Origin: Gaiellales bacterium
GTDB taxonomy: Bacteria > Actinomycetota > Thermoleophilia > BMS3ABIN01
Direction: 5' to 3'
Assembly (NCBI GenBank): GCA_003599855.1
Contig: QZKG01000059.1
Location: forward strand, 1 to 49,398
DNA: 49,398 bases
Notes under the pieces: model-generated
Database searches by the model: none
Told to the model about the DNA's origin: nothing
What the model saw: the letters and a program-made list of their open reading frames with translations, nothing else
Translations under genes and position numbers: made by a program
Part shown: positions 7,456 to 14,534 of the stretch, piece after piece
How positions within the stretch are numbered: the stretch's first letter is position 1
Layout of the letters: every line of letters starts with the position of its first letter

Positions 7456-8370
7456 ATGTCCAAGAGTATGTCTGCTTCGCGCGAGCGGCGCGATGATGGC
7501 GCGAACCACCCGCAAGTAGCGCGGACCATTCCCGAGATCCGTGAGTTGCTGGCTGCCGCGCCTGGCAAGGCCGGTGCTGTCACGGGACTGGTGCCGACGA
7601 TGGGTAGCCTGCATGAGGGTCACCTCAGCCTCGCCCGCAGGGCTGTCGAGGAATGCGACACGAGCGTACTCAGCATTTTCATCAATCCGATCCAGTTCGG
7701 TGTCAGCGAGGATTTTGATTCCTACCCGGCTGATATCGACGGCGACCTGGAACTGGCCGCCAGCGCCGGAATCGACCTTGTGTTCGCTCCCAGCGCTGCA
7801 GAGATGTACCCGCCGGGTTTTGAGACATCCATAGATGCGGGCAGCGTCGCTGAGGGTCTCTGCGGCCAGAGCCGCCCAGGGCACTTCCAGGGAGTCGCCA
7901 CCGTGGTTGCCAAACTCTTCAATATCATCCGTCCGGGACGGGCCTATTTCGGGCAGAAAGATGCTCAGCAGCTGGCCGTCGTCAGGCGAATGGCGCGCGA
8001 TCTTGACTACGAGGTCGAGATAGTGGCCTGCCCAACGGTAAGGGACAGCGACGGCCTGGCCCTGAGCTCCCGGAATGCCTATCTGTCCGCTGAGGAAAGG
8101 GAACAGGCGATAGTGCTTTTCGAAGCGCTCTCCCTCGCCCGCAAGGCCGTAGAGTCCGGTGAGACCAGCGCGGCGAGAGTGAAGCGGATGATGCGCAAGC
8201 GCATCGCCGAGAACTACCTGGTGGAATACGAGTATGCCCGCATCGCGGACCCGGATACGATCCAGCCGGTGGAGAAGATCACCGGCGGGCCGGTGCTGCT
8301 GGCGGTCGCAGCGACCATTGGCAGCGCCAGGCTCATCGATAACGTCATCGCAACCCCTCCCGGAGGCTGA
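7456..8370 (+). CDS. panC: Pantothenate synthetase
   Basis: The 304-residue product condenses pantoate and beta-alanine with ATP. It has the PTMGSLHEGHLSLARRA signature (GxLHxGH), the INPIQFGVSEDFDSYP block, the GRAYFGQKDAQQLAVVRRM motif, and the KMSKS-like LSSRNAYLS. I placed the start at the ATG at 7456, nine bases after GTGAGG; the frame could extend upstream to 7384 but those residues are unlike the family. It leads a plus-strand operon with panD two bases downstream, so beta-alanine supply and use are coupled. Confidence 0.95.
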   Translation: MSKSMSASRERRDDGANHPQVARTIPEIRELLAAAPGKAGAVTGLVPTMGSLHEGHLSLARRAVEECDTSVLSIFINPIQFGVSEDFDSYPADIDGDLELAASAGIDLVFAPSAAEMYPPGFETSIDAGSVAEGLCGQSRPGHFQGVATVVAKLFNIIRPGRAYFGQKDAQQLAVVRRMARDLDYEVEIVACPTVRDSDGLALSSRNAYLSAEEREQAIVLFEALSLARKAVESGETSAARVKRMMRKRIAENYLVEYEYARIADPDTIQPVEKITGGPVLLAVAATIGSARLIDNVIATPPGG

Positions 8371-8372
8371 TC

Positions 8373-8792
8373 ATGAGACGCACAATGTTAAAGGGCAAGA
8401 TCCACCGCGCCACCGTGACTGCCGCGAGTGTGGATTACGAAGGCAGCATCACCATCGACAGCCGCCTGATGGAAGCCGCGGACATCCTCGCCTACGAACA
8501 GGTGCACGTCTTCGACGTCGACAACGGCGCGCGGCTGGTGACCTACGCCATCCCCGGAGGCGCCGGCGAGATCTGCATGAACGGGGCCGCGGCCCGCCTG
8601 GTGGACGTGGGCGACCAGGTCATCATCGCGTCATTCTGCGAACTGGCGCCGGCGGAGGTCGACAGTTTCAGCCCCCGGCTGGTCTATGTCGACAGTTCCA
8701 ACAGCATCACCGGGACAAAGAGTCCGCCGGTGTCAGGGAACGGCGTCGGCGCCGATCCCGATGTCCCGGCTCCATTCGGGGAGCAGCAATGA
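8373..8792 (+). CDS. panD: Aspartate 1-decarboxylase
   Basis: The 139-residue proenzyme makes beta-alanine from aspartate. It contains MLKGKIHRATVT at its start and the self-cleavage site Tyr-Glu-Gly24-Ser25, where Ser25 becomes the pyruvoyl group. The NNGARLxTYAIPG-type block and NGAAAR are present. About 20 extra residues at the C-terminus are Pro/Gly-rich and exceed the usual family length. It starts two bases after the panC stop and overlaps the next gene by ATGA. Confidence 0.95.
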   Translation: MRRTMLKGKIHRATVTAASVDYEGSITIDSRLMEAADILAYEQVHVFDVDNGARLVTYAIPGGAGEICMNGAAARLVDVGDQVIIASFCELAPAEVDSFSPRLVYVDSSNSITGTKSPPVSGNGVGADPDVPAPFGEQQ

Positions 8793-9247
8793 CGCCCGAG
8801 GATAGCAGGACAACACCGGAGGCGGGGTTCGTCGTCCACACCCGCGAGCTGGAGTTCCCGATGCGGGAGGAGCTCGACATCGTGGACGTAACCGCTGAGG
8901 TGGCCGGGGTTGTCGATGAAAGCAAAGTCCGCGCCGGGACCGCCACCATCTTCGCCCCGGGAGCCACCGGCGTGGTCACCTGCCTCGAATACGAACCGGG
9001 GGTGCTGGCGGATTTCCGGGAGGCGATCGAGCGCATCGCCCCCATCAGCGGCCATTACCAGCATAACGTATTTCAGGATGACGGCAACGGCCATTCCCAT
9101 GTGCGCGCCGGCCTCATGGGACCGTCACTGGTCGTGCCCGTCGTGGAAAACCGGATGACCCTCGGCACCTGGCAGCAGATCGTGATCATCAACTGCGACA
9201 ACCGCAGGCGCGACCGCCGCCTGGTCGTGACCGTCACGGGGGTCTGA
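8789..9247 (+). CDS. YjbQ-family protein (UPF0047, secondary thiamine-phosphate synthase-like)
   Basis: The 152-residue product has the UPF0047 features: FAPGATGVVTCLEYEPG, a HYQHNVFQDDGNGHSHVRAGLMGPS histidine-rich region (in pieces), and GTWQQIVIINCDNRRRDR. These histidines are thought to bind a metal. E. coli YjbQ has weak thiamine-phosphate synthase activity, which is likely not its main role. The start overlaps the panD stop (ATGA), tying it to pantothenate synthesis and to the HPS-RraA gene downstream. The physiological function is unknown. Confidence 0.88.
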   Translation: MTPEDSRTTPEAGFVVHTRELEFPMREELDIVDVTAEVAGVVDESKVRAGTATIFAPGATGVVTCLEYEPGVLADFREAIERIAPISGHYQHNVFQDDGNGHSHVRAGLMGPSLVVPVVENRMTLGTWQQIVIINCDNRRRDRRLVVTVTGV

Positions 9248-9253
9248 GCCGCC

Positions 9254-10540
9254 ATGGCCCCGATCCTGCAGCTGGCGCTGGACTTCCTTGACCTTCCCCG
9301 CGCGTTAACCGTCGCCGAAGAGGCCGTCCGGGGCGGTGTCGACTGGCTCGAGGCGGGGACCCCGCTGATCAAGAGCGAGGGGCTGGACGCCGTCCGCGAG
9401 CTCAAGCGGCGCTGGCCCGGCAAAGTCATCCTCGCCGATCTGAAGACTATGGACGCCGGCCGCTTCGAGATGGAGTCGGCCGCCAAGGCGGGCGCTCGCG
9501 TCGCAGGCGTACTGGGAGCGGCTTCAGACGCGACGATAACCGAGTGTATCGAGGTCGCCCGCAACTACGGGCTGGAAGTCATCGTCGACATGATAGAGGT
9601 CGCAGACCCGGTCCAGCGGGCGCGTGAAGCAGAAGCCATGGGAGCTGATTACATCGGCATCCATACCGCCATCGATCAGCAGATGCGCGGCCAGACGCCT
9701 TTTGAGACGCTCGCCAGGGTCAAGGAAGCGGTGGGAATACCTGTTTCCGTAGCTGGCGGCATCAATTCGGAGACGGCTGCCGAGGCAGCGCGGGCAGGCG
9801 CGGACATCATCGTCGTTGGCGGCGCCATCATCAAGTCAGCGGACGCCGAGCGGGCCTCCCGGGAGATCCGCCAGGCGATAGAGACGCAGACCGCTGTCAG
9901 CACTGAGCTCTACAAGAGGGCGACGGCCGACACGATCAGGCCCGCGCTGGAGGCTGTCTCCACCGCCAATATCTCCGACGCGATGCACCGCAAGGGTGAC
10001 CTGCCCGGCATCAGGCCCGTCTATCCCGGGATCAGGATGGCGGGACCGGCGCTCACTGTGAGGACCTATCCCGGCGACTGGGCCAAGCCGGTAGAGGCCA
10101 TCGACAAGGCCAGCGCAGGAGACGTGCTGGTAATCGACGCCGGCGGGGCCGGGCCGGCGGTGTGGGGTGAGCTGGCGACGCACAGCGCCCTGGTGCGTGG
10201 TCTCGCCGGAGTGGTGGTGTTCGGGGCCGTGCGCGACACGCCTGAGATACGCGAGCTACGTTTCCCGGTATTTTCCAGTATCGTCACCCCGACCGCGGGT
10301 GAACCCAAGGGTTTCGGTGAGCTGGATGTTCCCGTGAACATCGCCAGGGCCAGGATCCACCCCGGTGACTGGATAGTGGGTGACGATGACGGCCTGGTCG
10401 TCATACCCCGCTCATCCGCGGCGGAAGTAGCCAACCGTGCCATGGATGTGCTGGAGCGCGAGAACCGCCTGCGCCGTGAGATAGAGGACGGCAGTACCCT
10501 GAGCGAGGTCGCTTACCTGCGGAAGTGGGAAAAGACCTGA
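9254..10540 (+). CDS. 3-hexulose-6-phosphate synthase / RraA-like fusion protein
   Basis: The 428-residue product has two domains. Residues 1-210 are an OMPDC-superfamily HPS domain with the DxKxxD metal/substrate motif (D62, K64, D67) and a C-terminal phosphate-binding VAGGIN...IIVVGGAI. Residues 218-428 are an RraA-like domain with GELA (305-308) and the aldolase-type R327-D328. HPS condenses formaldehyde with ribulose 5-phosphate, or runs in reverse to make ribulose 5-phosphate. HPS-RraA fusions are known mostly from archaea and a few bacteria. No hexulose isomerase (PHI) gene is visible nearby. It is the last gene of the pan operon and ends six bases from the convergent anti-sigma gene. 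Confidence 0.9.
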   Translation: MAPILQLALDFLDLPRALTVAEEAVRGGVDWLEAGTPLIKSEGLDAVRELKRRWPGKVILADLKTMDAGRFEMESAAKAGARVAGVLGAASDATITECIEVARNYGLEVIVDMIEVADPVQRAREAEAMGADYIGIHTAIDQQMRGQTPFETLARVKEAVGIPVSVAGGINSETAAEAARAGADIIVVGGAIIKSADAERASREIRQAIETQTAVSTELYKRATADTIRPALEAVSTANISDAMHRKGDLPGIRPVYPGIRMAGPALTVRTYPGDWAKPVEAIDKASAGDVLVIDAGGAGPAVWGELATHSALVRGLAGVVVFGAVRDTPEIRELRFPVFSSIVTPTAGEPKGFGELDVPVNIARARIHPGDWIVGDDDGLVVIPRSSAAEVANRAMDVLERENRLRREIEDGSTLSEVAYLRKWEKT

Positions 10541-10546
10541 GGTGCG

Positions 10547-10783
10547 CTAGTCTTTCGGATGTTCCATCCTGATCATCTTGTGGAGGCGCAGACGCACATC
10601 CCCCGGCAAGGTCTCGGATGGGATCTCGTGATAGAGGGTCACGGTGCGGCGCAGGGTGTTGACTACCACGCGGCAGTTCTCGCAGTCGGCGAGGTGGACC
10701 TCGATCTGCCTGCAGGCCGCATCCTTGAGCTCCTCATCGATATACTCGGACAGGCTCTCGAAGATCTCCTTGCAGTCCATCAT
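10547..10783 (-). CDS. Zinc-finger (ZAS) anti-sigma factor, soluble
   Basis: The 78-residue product has the ZAS signature H30-x3-C34-x2-C37, preceded by C24. It contains no membrane segment, so it would act in the cytoplasm, as RsrA/ChrR-type redox or metal sensors do. It overlaps the sigma-factor gene by ATGA, the typical arrangement of a sigma/anti-sigma pair. The stimulus is not visible; the cysteines suggest thiol or zinc sensing. It ends six bases from the convergent HPS-RraA gene without an obvious terminator. Confidence 0.85.
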   Translation of the reverse strand: MMDCKEIFESLSEYIDEELKDAACRQIEVHLADCENCRVVVNTLRRTVTLYHEIPSETLPGDVRLRLHKMIRMEHPKD

Positions 10784-11385
10784 TCCATTTCTCCGGCATA
10801 GTAATGTGACAGGTGGTTGCGCAGGAACATGCGGGCTCGATGGAGGCGCGACTTTACCGCGGGGACCGAGAGATCGAGGATCTCAGCCACATCGCTGGCG
10901 GGCAGTCCCTCGACATCCCTGAGGACGAAGACGGTGCGATACTTCTCTGGCAACTCGTTTATGGCTTCCCCCATCATCGCCTTGGCTTCCTCGGACAGCA
11001 GCCGTTTCGCCGGGCTGTCAGACCAGTCGTTGAGGCGTTCACCCGACTGCGCCGCCTGCTTGACCGAATAGACCTCATCGAGGAACTCACCCTCCGATTT
11101 CTCCTTCCGGCTTCTCTTGCGCAGTCGTGTCAGAGCCGCGTTGGCCGTTATCCTGTAGAGCCATGTCGAGAAACTGGATTTACCCCTGAAGCTGCCGAGA
11201 GAGCGGATGACATTGAGAAAAGTGTCCTGCAAAACGTCCTCTGCGTCTTCACGGTTCCCCACCATGCGAACAGCGAGGTTGTACACCTTGTCCTCATAGC
11301 GGGACACCAGTTCCTCCATGGCCGACCCGTCCCCCTCCTGCGCCAGGTCAACCAGTTCCGCATCGTTGAGAAGATCCGGTTTCAT
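10780..11385 (-). CDS. ECF-type RNA polymerase sigma factor
   Basis: The 201-residue product has sigma-70 region 2 (NLAVRMVGNREDAEDVLQDTFLNV, in pieces, about residues 37-60) with the SFSTWLYRITANAALTRLRK core-binding and -10 recognition helix. Region 4 is at about 135-195 (LPEKYRTVFVLRDVEGL... VAEILDLSVPAVKSRLHRAR). A linker of about 45 residues separates them. It heads an operon with its anti-sigma factor. An ECF-like promoter directly upstream suggests autoregulation. The ATG at 11385 lies only 3 bases from that promoter's -10, so translation may be leaderless. Confidence 0.93.
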   Translation of the reverse strand: MKPDLLNDAELVDLAQEGDGSAMEELVSRYEDKVYNLAVRMVGNREDAEDVLQDTFLNVIRSLGSFRGKSSFSTWLYRITANAALTRLRKRSRKEKSEGEFLDEVYSVKQAAQSGERLNDWSDSPAKRLLSEEAKAMMGEAINELPEKYRTVFVLRDVEGLPASDVAEILDLSVPAVKSRLHRARMFLRNHLSHYYAGEME

Positions 11386-11388
11386 CTG

Positions 11389-11416
11389 TTAGACTAGGGT
11401 TTGTTTTAAAGGGTTC
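11389..11416 (-). promoter_or_regulatory. Candidate autoregulated ECF promoter
   Basis: On the minus strand GAACCC is followed after 16 bases by GTCTAA, which resembles ECF promoters of the GAAC-N16-GTC type. The start codon of the sigma gene lies three bases after the -10. An inverted pair TAGACTA/TAGTCTA (11390-11396 and 11427-11433) brackets the site and could be an operator. The assignment is by pattern only. Confidence 0.45.
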
Positions 11417-11500
11417 ATGTCTCGTATAGTCTATCATCAAGTCTTTTTTCGCGACCGGTGAATCTTTTTTCCGCCGGCTTCATCAAATATAGCGAAACTC

Positions 11501-11519
11501 ACCTGCCTTCGCGGCAGGT
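11501..11519 (+). other. Stem-loop ahead of the FmdB/ferredoxin/thioredoxin genes
   Basis: ACCTGCC and GGCAGGT form a perfect 7-bp stem around a TTCGC loop, followed by TTTATTA. It lies 23 bases upstream of the FmdB start codon, between divergent transcription units. It might be an attenuator, a 5'-end stabiliser or a weak terminator; the T-rich run is short. Confidence 0.4.
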
Positions 11520-11542
11520 TTATTACGGAGGTTTACAGGAGT

Positions 11543-11746
11543 ATGGCGATTTACGACCTTAAATGTGAATCCTGCGGGCACGATTTCGAGAAGTTCGTCC
11601 CGGGGTTCCTCAAGGAGGAGCACAAGCAGTGCCCCGAGTGTGACAGCCGCGACGTGGTGCAGAAATTCAATTCTTTCAGCATCGGCTGTTCGAGTTCGGC
11701 CAGCGGTGGCAGTTGCGCGCCTCCCCGTTCCGGCGGGTTCGGCTGA
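11543..11746 (+). CDS. FmdB-family zinc-ribbon protein
   Basis: The 67-residue product begins MAIYDLKCESCGHDFEKFV and carries two knuckles, CESC and CPEC, then a Ser/Gly/Cys-rich tail. It is a second FmdB-type zinc ribbon, distinct from the one at 6953. GGAGG lies 12 bases and AGGAG one base upstream of the ATG. The next gene, a ferredoxin, starts 32 bases downstream and thioredoxin follows, so the three may form a redox operon. Function is unknown. Confidence 0.85.
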   Translation: MAIYDLKCESCGHDFEKFVPGFLKEEHKQCPECDSRDVVQKFNSFSIGCSSSASGGSCAPPRSGGFG

Positions 11747-11778
11747 GGTTAGGGAAGCGGGCCCGTGAGGTCCCTCCC

Positions 11779-11991
11779 ATGCTGGTGGCGTGCGCGATGA
11801 TGCTGGCTGTGATAGACGTGAGCAGGTGTGTGGGGCATGAGAAGTGTCATGCCCGCGGTTGCTGTCCGACCAAGGCGATCATCCAGATCGATCCGGGCGA
11901 GAAGGTGATCGTGGACACGTCTCTGTGCCACGGTTGTGGTGATTGCGTTTCCGAATGCCCCGAGGGGGCAATAAGAATCGAAGAAAGATAA
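11779..11991 (+). CDS. Two-cluster ferredoxin-like protein with an atypical first motif
   Basis: The 70-residue product has one canonical 4Fe-4S motif at its C-terminal half, CHGCGDCVSECPEG. The N-terminal half reads C-x5-C-x4-C-C-P followed by TKAI, not CxxCxxCxxxCP, so the first cluster may be of a different type or absent. The start is probably the ATG at 11779, with GTGAGG seven bases upstream; a pair of ATGs at 11797 and 11800 is possible. It lies between FmdB and thioredoxin genes and may serve as a small electron carrier for them. Confidence 0.8.
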   Translation: MLVACAMMLAVIDVSRCVGHEKCHARGCCPTKAIIQIDPGEKVIVDTSLCHGCGDCVSECPEGAIRIEER

Positions 11992-12029
11992 GTATCAATA
12001 AAGCTGGTGTTCCGGAAGGAGGTATCATT

Positions 12030-12353
12030 TTGGCAAGCGAAGTGATCGAGGTTACTGACGCGAATTTCCAGGCTGAGGTCCTGGATTCGGATATCCCTGT
12101 CATCGTGGATTTCTGGGCTGCCTGGTGCGGGCCCTGCCGTATGGTCGGTCCAATCGTCGAAGAGATAGCCAGGGACCAGGAAGGCAAGGTCAAGGTTGCG
12201 AAGCTCAATGTGGACGATAACCGTGAAGTCGCGACCAAGTACGGCATCATGAGCATCCCGACGATCCTGAAGTTCGAGAATGGCGCCGTGTCCCGCCAGG
12301 TCGTGGGGGCCATGCCCAAGAGCGCCCTGGTACAGGAGCTCGGCCTGGCCTGA
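12030..12353 (+). CDS. trxA: Thioredoxin
   Basis: The 107-residue product has the WCGPC active site at residues 32-36, within FWAAWCGPCRMVGP, and the cis-proline block MSIPTILKFENG. It is of normal thioredoxin length. The start is a TTG at 12030, preceded by a very strong GGAAGGAGG at seven bases; the frame upstream overlaps the ferredoxin gene and is not translated in this frame. It is the last gene of a three-gene unit ended by a strong terminator. It should reduce disulfides in cytoplasmic proteins. Confidence 0.95.
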   Translation: MASEVIEVTDANFQAEVLDSDIPVIVDFWAAWCGPCRMVGPIVEEIARDQEGKVKVAKLNVDDNREVATKYGIMSIPTILKFENGAVSRQVVGAMPKSALVQELGLA

Positions 12354-12368
12354 TGTGTTTTGAATCTG

Positions 12369-12409
12369 CCCGGCGACCTGCGGCGCGAGCCGCGGGCGCC
12401 GGGTTTTTT
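12369..12409 (+). terminator. Intrinsic terminator after thioredoxin
   Basis: A long GC-rich stem (CCCGGCG... CGCCGGG, extended inwards by CCTGCGG/CCGCGGG with a small bulge) is followed by six T residues. It ends the FmdB-ferredoxin-thioredoxin unit ahead of the convergent L,D-transpeptidase gene. Confidence 0.9.
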
Positions 12410-12437
12410 CATGCCCTGCAGGCCCTTCCCCCGCCTG

Positions 12438-13844
12438 TCAGTAGTGGATAGAGACTATGGTCCCTATCGGGGTCCAGTTGTAAAGGTATTCAGCCTCGTT
12501 CAGTGGCAGTCCTACGCAGCCATGGCTCGAAGGCGTACCGAATGACGTCGCCCAGTAGTTGCCATGGATCGTATAATCGCCGTTGAACATCAGGACCCAG
12601 GGGACATCCGGGGCGAAATAGCCTTCCCCGCGCATGTCCAGTTTTTCTGCTTTGGCGTAGACCGAATAGGTTCCGGTCAGGCTTGGGGTCGCCTGGGAGC
12701 CGCTCGAGCAGATCATCGTACGGACAAGGGTGTCATTGTCATAAAGCATCACGGTCTGGGTCGAAAGGTTCACATCGATCATTTTCGACGGCTTGACGGT
12801 GAAGGTGCTGTTGACGTCTTCCCTCAGGAAGCTGCCTGTACTGCCCCGCAGGGCATCCGGCCCGCCCTTCAGGCGGATAGTCACCTGCTGGCCCTGCTGC
12901 CACGGCTCCAGCGGCTTGAACTCGACCCGGTCGGCTTCAGCCCACTCCCATGTCCCTAGGGTCGCCGGCTCTACAGTCAACATGGATTCGGCCAGTTCGG
13001 GATTGCGGATGGCCTCGGTGAAGGTGAGGCTGGGATGTTCGCTCGGGCTCACAGCAGACTCACCGTCGCCCGGGACGAACGTGACCTTGAGCGGGGTGGT
13101 CGTCGCGATCTTCTGAGTCAATGGCTGCGGCAGTGCTGCGCCGTTCTTCGCTGTGGCTGAAGTCACCGTCAGTTCGAATTGCTGTTCCTGCTGGTAACCC
13201 TCAAAACTGATGACCGCCCTGGACGGGTTTTCCTCGTCGATCGTCATTGTCGAAGTCACCGCAGGCTGGATGTCGTAAGACATCTTCTCGATCGGCGTGT
13301 TGAACTCTACGACGATAGGCTTGCCGATCTCTACGATCTGCGCCTCCTCGGTGAAGAGCGGGACCGGTGTGATCACGGTGCGGAGGGTCGCGGTCTCGGT
13401 GACGGTCTTGCTCTCAATGCCTGTAAGGGAGAGGTTCTTCAGCTTCGCCTCAACGGTCACGTCGTAGAGTGAGTCAGGCTCGAAGAGACTGTCGCCGCTG
13501 GCAGGGATGAAGACGCCGTTGACCAGGCTCCCTTCGATATCCCGCTCCTCGATGCTGGCGCCCATCGGGTCCAGGGTGGTCTGCCTGACGGTCACTCCCA
13601 GGATCTCACCACGGTAGCTGCTGGCTGAGATCTTGAGCAGGTCATCGCTGGAGATATCGATGCTGCCATCGGTCGGCGAGATACTCACTGACGGCGGGAA
13701 CACCGCGCCAAAGACCAGCAACCCCAGAATCGCGAAGGCGGCGGCTATCGCCGCAATCAGCATGATTGCCTTCTTGCGGGTTCCGAGGCCGGCTATCTTT
13801 TGCTGTTCGATAGTAGAGGCTCTTCCCATATTCTCGAAAATCAT
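12438..13844 (-). CDS. Membrane-anchored L,D-transpeptidase with Ig-like repeats
   Basis: The 468-residue product has one N-terminal membrane anchor (about residues 27-50), then several beta-rich bacterial Ig-like domains, the last two reminiscent of the SbsA/Big_5 type. The C-terminal YkuD catalytic domain contains YTIHGNYW and the SHGCVGLPL motif (catalytic Cys and His). It would form 3-3 cross-links in peptidoglycan on the outer face of the membrane. M1 at 13844 or M6 at 13829 could be the start. A TATAAT -10 element lies upstream on the minus strand, so it probably has its own promoter divergent from the riboswitch unit. Confidence 0.9.
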   Translation of the reverse strand: MIFENMGRASTIEQQKIAGLGTRKKAIMLIAAIAAAFAILGLLVFGAVFPPSVSISPTDGSIDISSDDLLKISASSYRGEILGVTVRQTTLDPMGASIEERDIEGSLVNGVFIPASGDSLFEPDSLYDVTVEAKLKNLSLTGIESKTVTETATLRTVITPVPLFTEEAQIVEIGKPIVVEFNTPIEKMSYDIQPAVTSTMTIDEENPSRAVISFEGYQQEQQFELTVTSATAKNGAALPQPLTQKIATTTPLKVTFVPGDGESAVSPSEHPSLTFTEAIRNPELAESMLTVEPATLGTWEWAEADRVEFKPLEPWQQGQQVTIRLKGGPDALRGSTGSFLREDVNSTFTVKPSKMIDVNLSTQTVMLYDNDTLVRTMICSSGSQATPSLTGTYSVYAKAEKLDMRGEGYFAPDVPWVLMFNGDYTIHGNYWATSFGTPSSHGCVGLPLNEAEYLYNWTPIGTIVSIHY

Positions 13845-13877
13845 GACCGGTGAACCGGACGGATATTATATTCATCA

Positions 13878-13883
13878 ATTATA
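13878..13883 (-). promoter_or_regulatory. Candidate -10 of the L,D-transpeptidase gene
   Basis: On the minus strand TATAAT lies about 34 bases upstream of the start codon. A TTTTTA -35 with a 17-base spacer is a weak match. A second TATAAT at 13865-13870 is an alternative. A 7-bp stem-loop (ATTTCCC/GGGAAAT, 13893-13913) lies at the -35 end and could influence either direction. Confidence 0.4.
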
Positions 13884-13936
13884 CCCATCATCATTTCCCG
13901 TAAAAAGGGAAATAGCAGGTTTTTGGACGCGCCGAT

Positions 13937-13963
13937 TCAAGGAAATCGTCCCTCCGCCGATAT
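13937..13963 (+). promoter_or_regulatory. Candidate sigma-28 (FliA/SigD/WhiG) promoter of the riboswitch
   Basis: TCAA and GCCGATAT are separated by exactly 15 bases. The consensus for this sigma family is TAAA-N15-GCCGATAT, so the -10 is a perfect match and the -35 matches at three of four positions. The start of transcription would be near 13970, just at the 5' end of the c-di-GMP aptamer, an unusually good fit. No sigma-28 gene is in the window, so this rests on pattern alone. Confidence 0.5.
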
Positions 13964-13970
13964 CTATAAA

Positions 13971-14051
13971 GCAAGAACGATAAAGGCAAACCCATCGCGA
14001 GGTGGGGACGCAAAGCTAGGGGTCTCCTTCATGGAGACAGCCCGGCCGCCG
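13971..14051 (+). ncRNA. c-di-GMP-I riboswitch (GEMM-I)
   Basis: The aptamer has the conserved core GGCAAACC, a 6-bp helix capped by a GCGA tetraloop (CCCATC-GCGA-GGTGGG), then GGGACGCAAAGCT and a P3 helix GTCTCC/GGAGAC ending AGCCCGGCCGCC. This matches the GEMM-I consensus. A G at the position before GCAAACC fits c-di-GMP rather than cGAMP, in which an A is typical. It is followed by an intrinsic terminator at 14099-14137 and a small secreted protein, so c-di-GMP likely controls transcription readthrough. The window also encodes two GGDEF enzymes and an HD-GYP protein. Confidence 0.93.
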
Positions 14052-14098
14052 AAGCACAAACGTCACGGCCCAAGCCGTGGCGCGGAGTTAGAAGAAGA

Positions 14099-14137
14099 GC
14101 TCATCTGCTTTAGTTGGACCGGGCAGATGGGCTTTTT
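14099..14137 (+). terminator. Expression-platform terminator of the c-di-GMP riboswitch
   Basis: A 10-bp stem (GCTCATCTGC / GCAGATGGGC, one G-U pair) is followed by TTTTT. It lies 48 bases after the aptamer. A separate CACGGC/GCCGTG hairpin (14064-14079) sits between them and could be part of a competing fold. Whether the ligand turns expression on or off cannot be read from the sequence with confidence. Confidence 0.8.
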
Positions 14138-14198
14138 GCATCCCCACCGGGTCAGCCAGGCGCAAGCGACGAGTTTGTCCATTGGAAAGTAGCAGGCA

Positions 14199-14501
14199 AT
14201 GGGCAGCAGGAAGCAGTACAGGCAGATAAGGCAGGGATTGAGGGTTGGAATCCTTGCAATAGCGTTAGTCGCTTGCGCCTGGTTAGTGCCCGCGGGCTCC
14301 GGAGTAGCGGCATCCAGCGGCAGCGAATTCACGGTAACAGTCACGGTGCAGGACGCCATCGCCGTGGATATGGCAGCCGATGTCTATCATCTGACACAGA
14401 CTGATGATGTAGATGTGGAATTCATCGCAGGTGCCGGGTCCGCAGTCGGCGGCACTGACAGCAGCCACAGCGAACTGGTGGTTACAGTAAGCAGACTTTG
14501 A
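14199..14501 (+). CDS. Small secreted protein under c-di-GMP riboswitch control
   Basis: The 100-residue product has a basic N-terminus and a long hydrophobic segment (VGILAIALVACAWLVPAG), then a likely signal-peptidase site near VAA. The mature part of about 65 residues is Thr/Val/Asp-rich and looks beta-stranded (FTVTVTVQDAIAVDMAADVY). I do not recognise a family. The ATG at 14199 is preceded by AGCAGG. Its position behind the riboswitch terminator suggests a matrix, adhesin or pilus-related role, which is inference. A GC-rich hairpin follows at 14535-14579. Confidence 0.7.
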   Translation: MGSRKQYRQIRQGLRVGILAIALVACAWLVPAGSGVAASSGSEFTVTVTVQDAIAVDMAADVYHLTQTDDVDVEFIAGAGSAVGGTDSSHSELVVTVSRL

Positions 14502-14534
14502 CGAAGCGTCCCTCGTCGGCCCCAAACCGACTTT

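Noticed and set aside
13893-13913. ATTTCCC/GGGAAAT stem-loop as a terminator
   Set aside because: No gene ends nearby on either strand to use it; it lies between divergent promoters. A T-run follows only after seven bases on the plus strand.
13971-14051. cGAMP (GEMM-Ib) rather than c-di-GMP riboswitch
   Set aside because: The base before GCAAACC is G, as in c-di-GMP aptamers; the cGAMP class typically has A there. A binding test would settle it.
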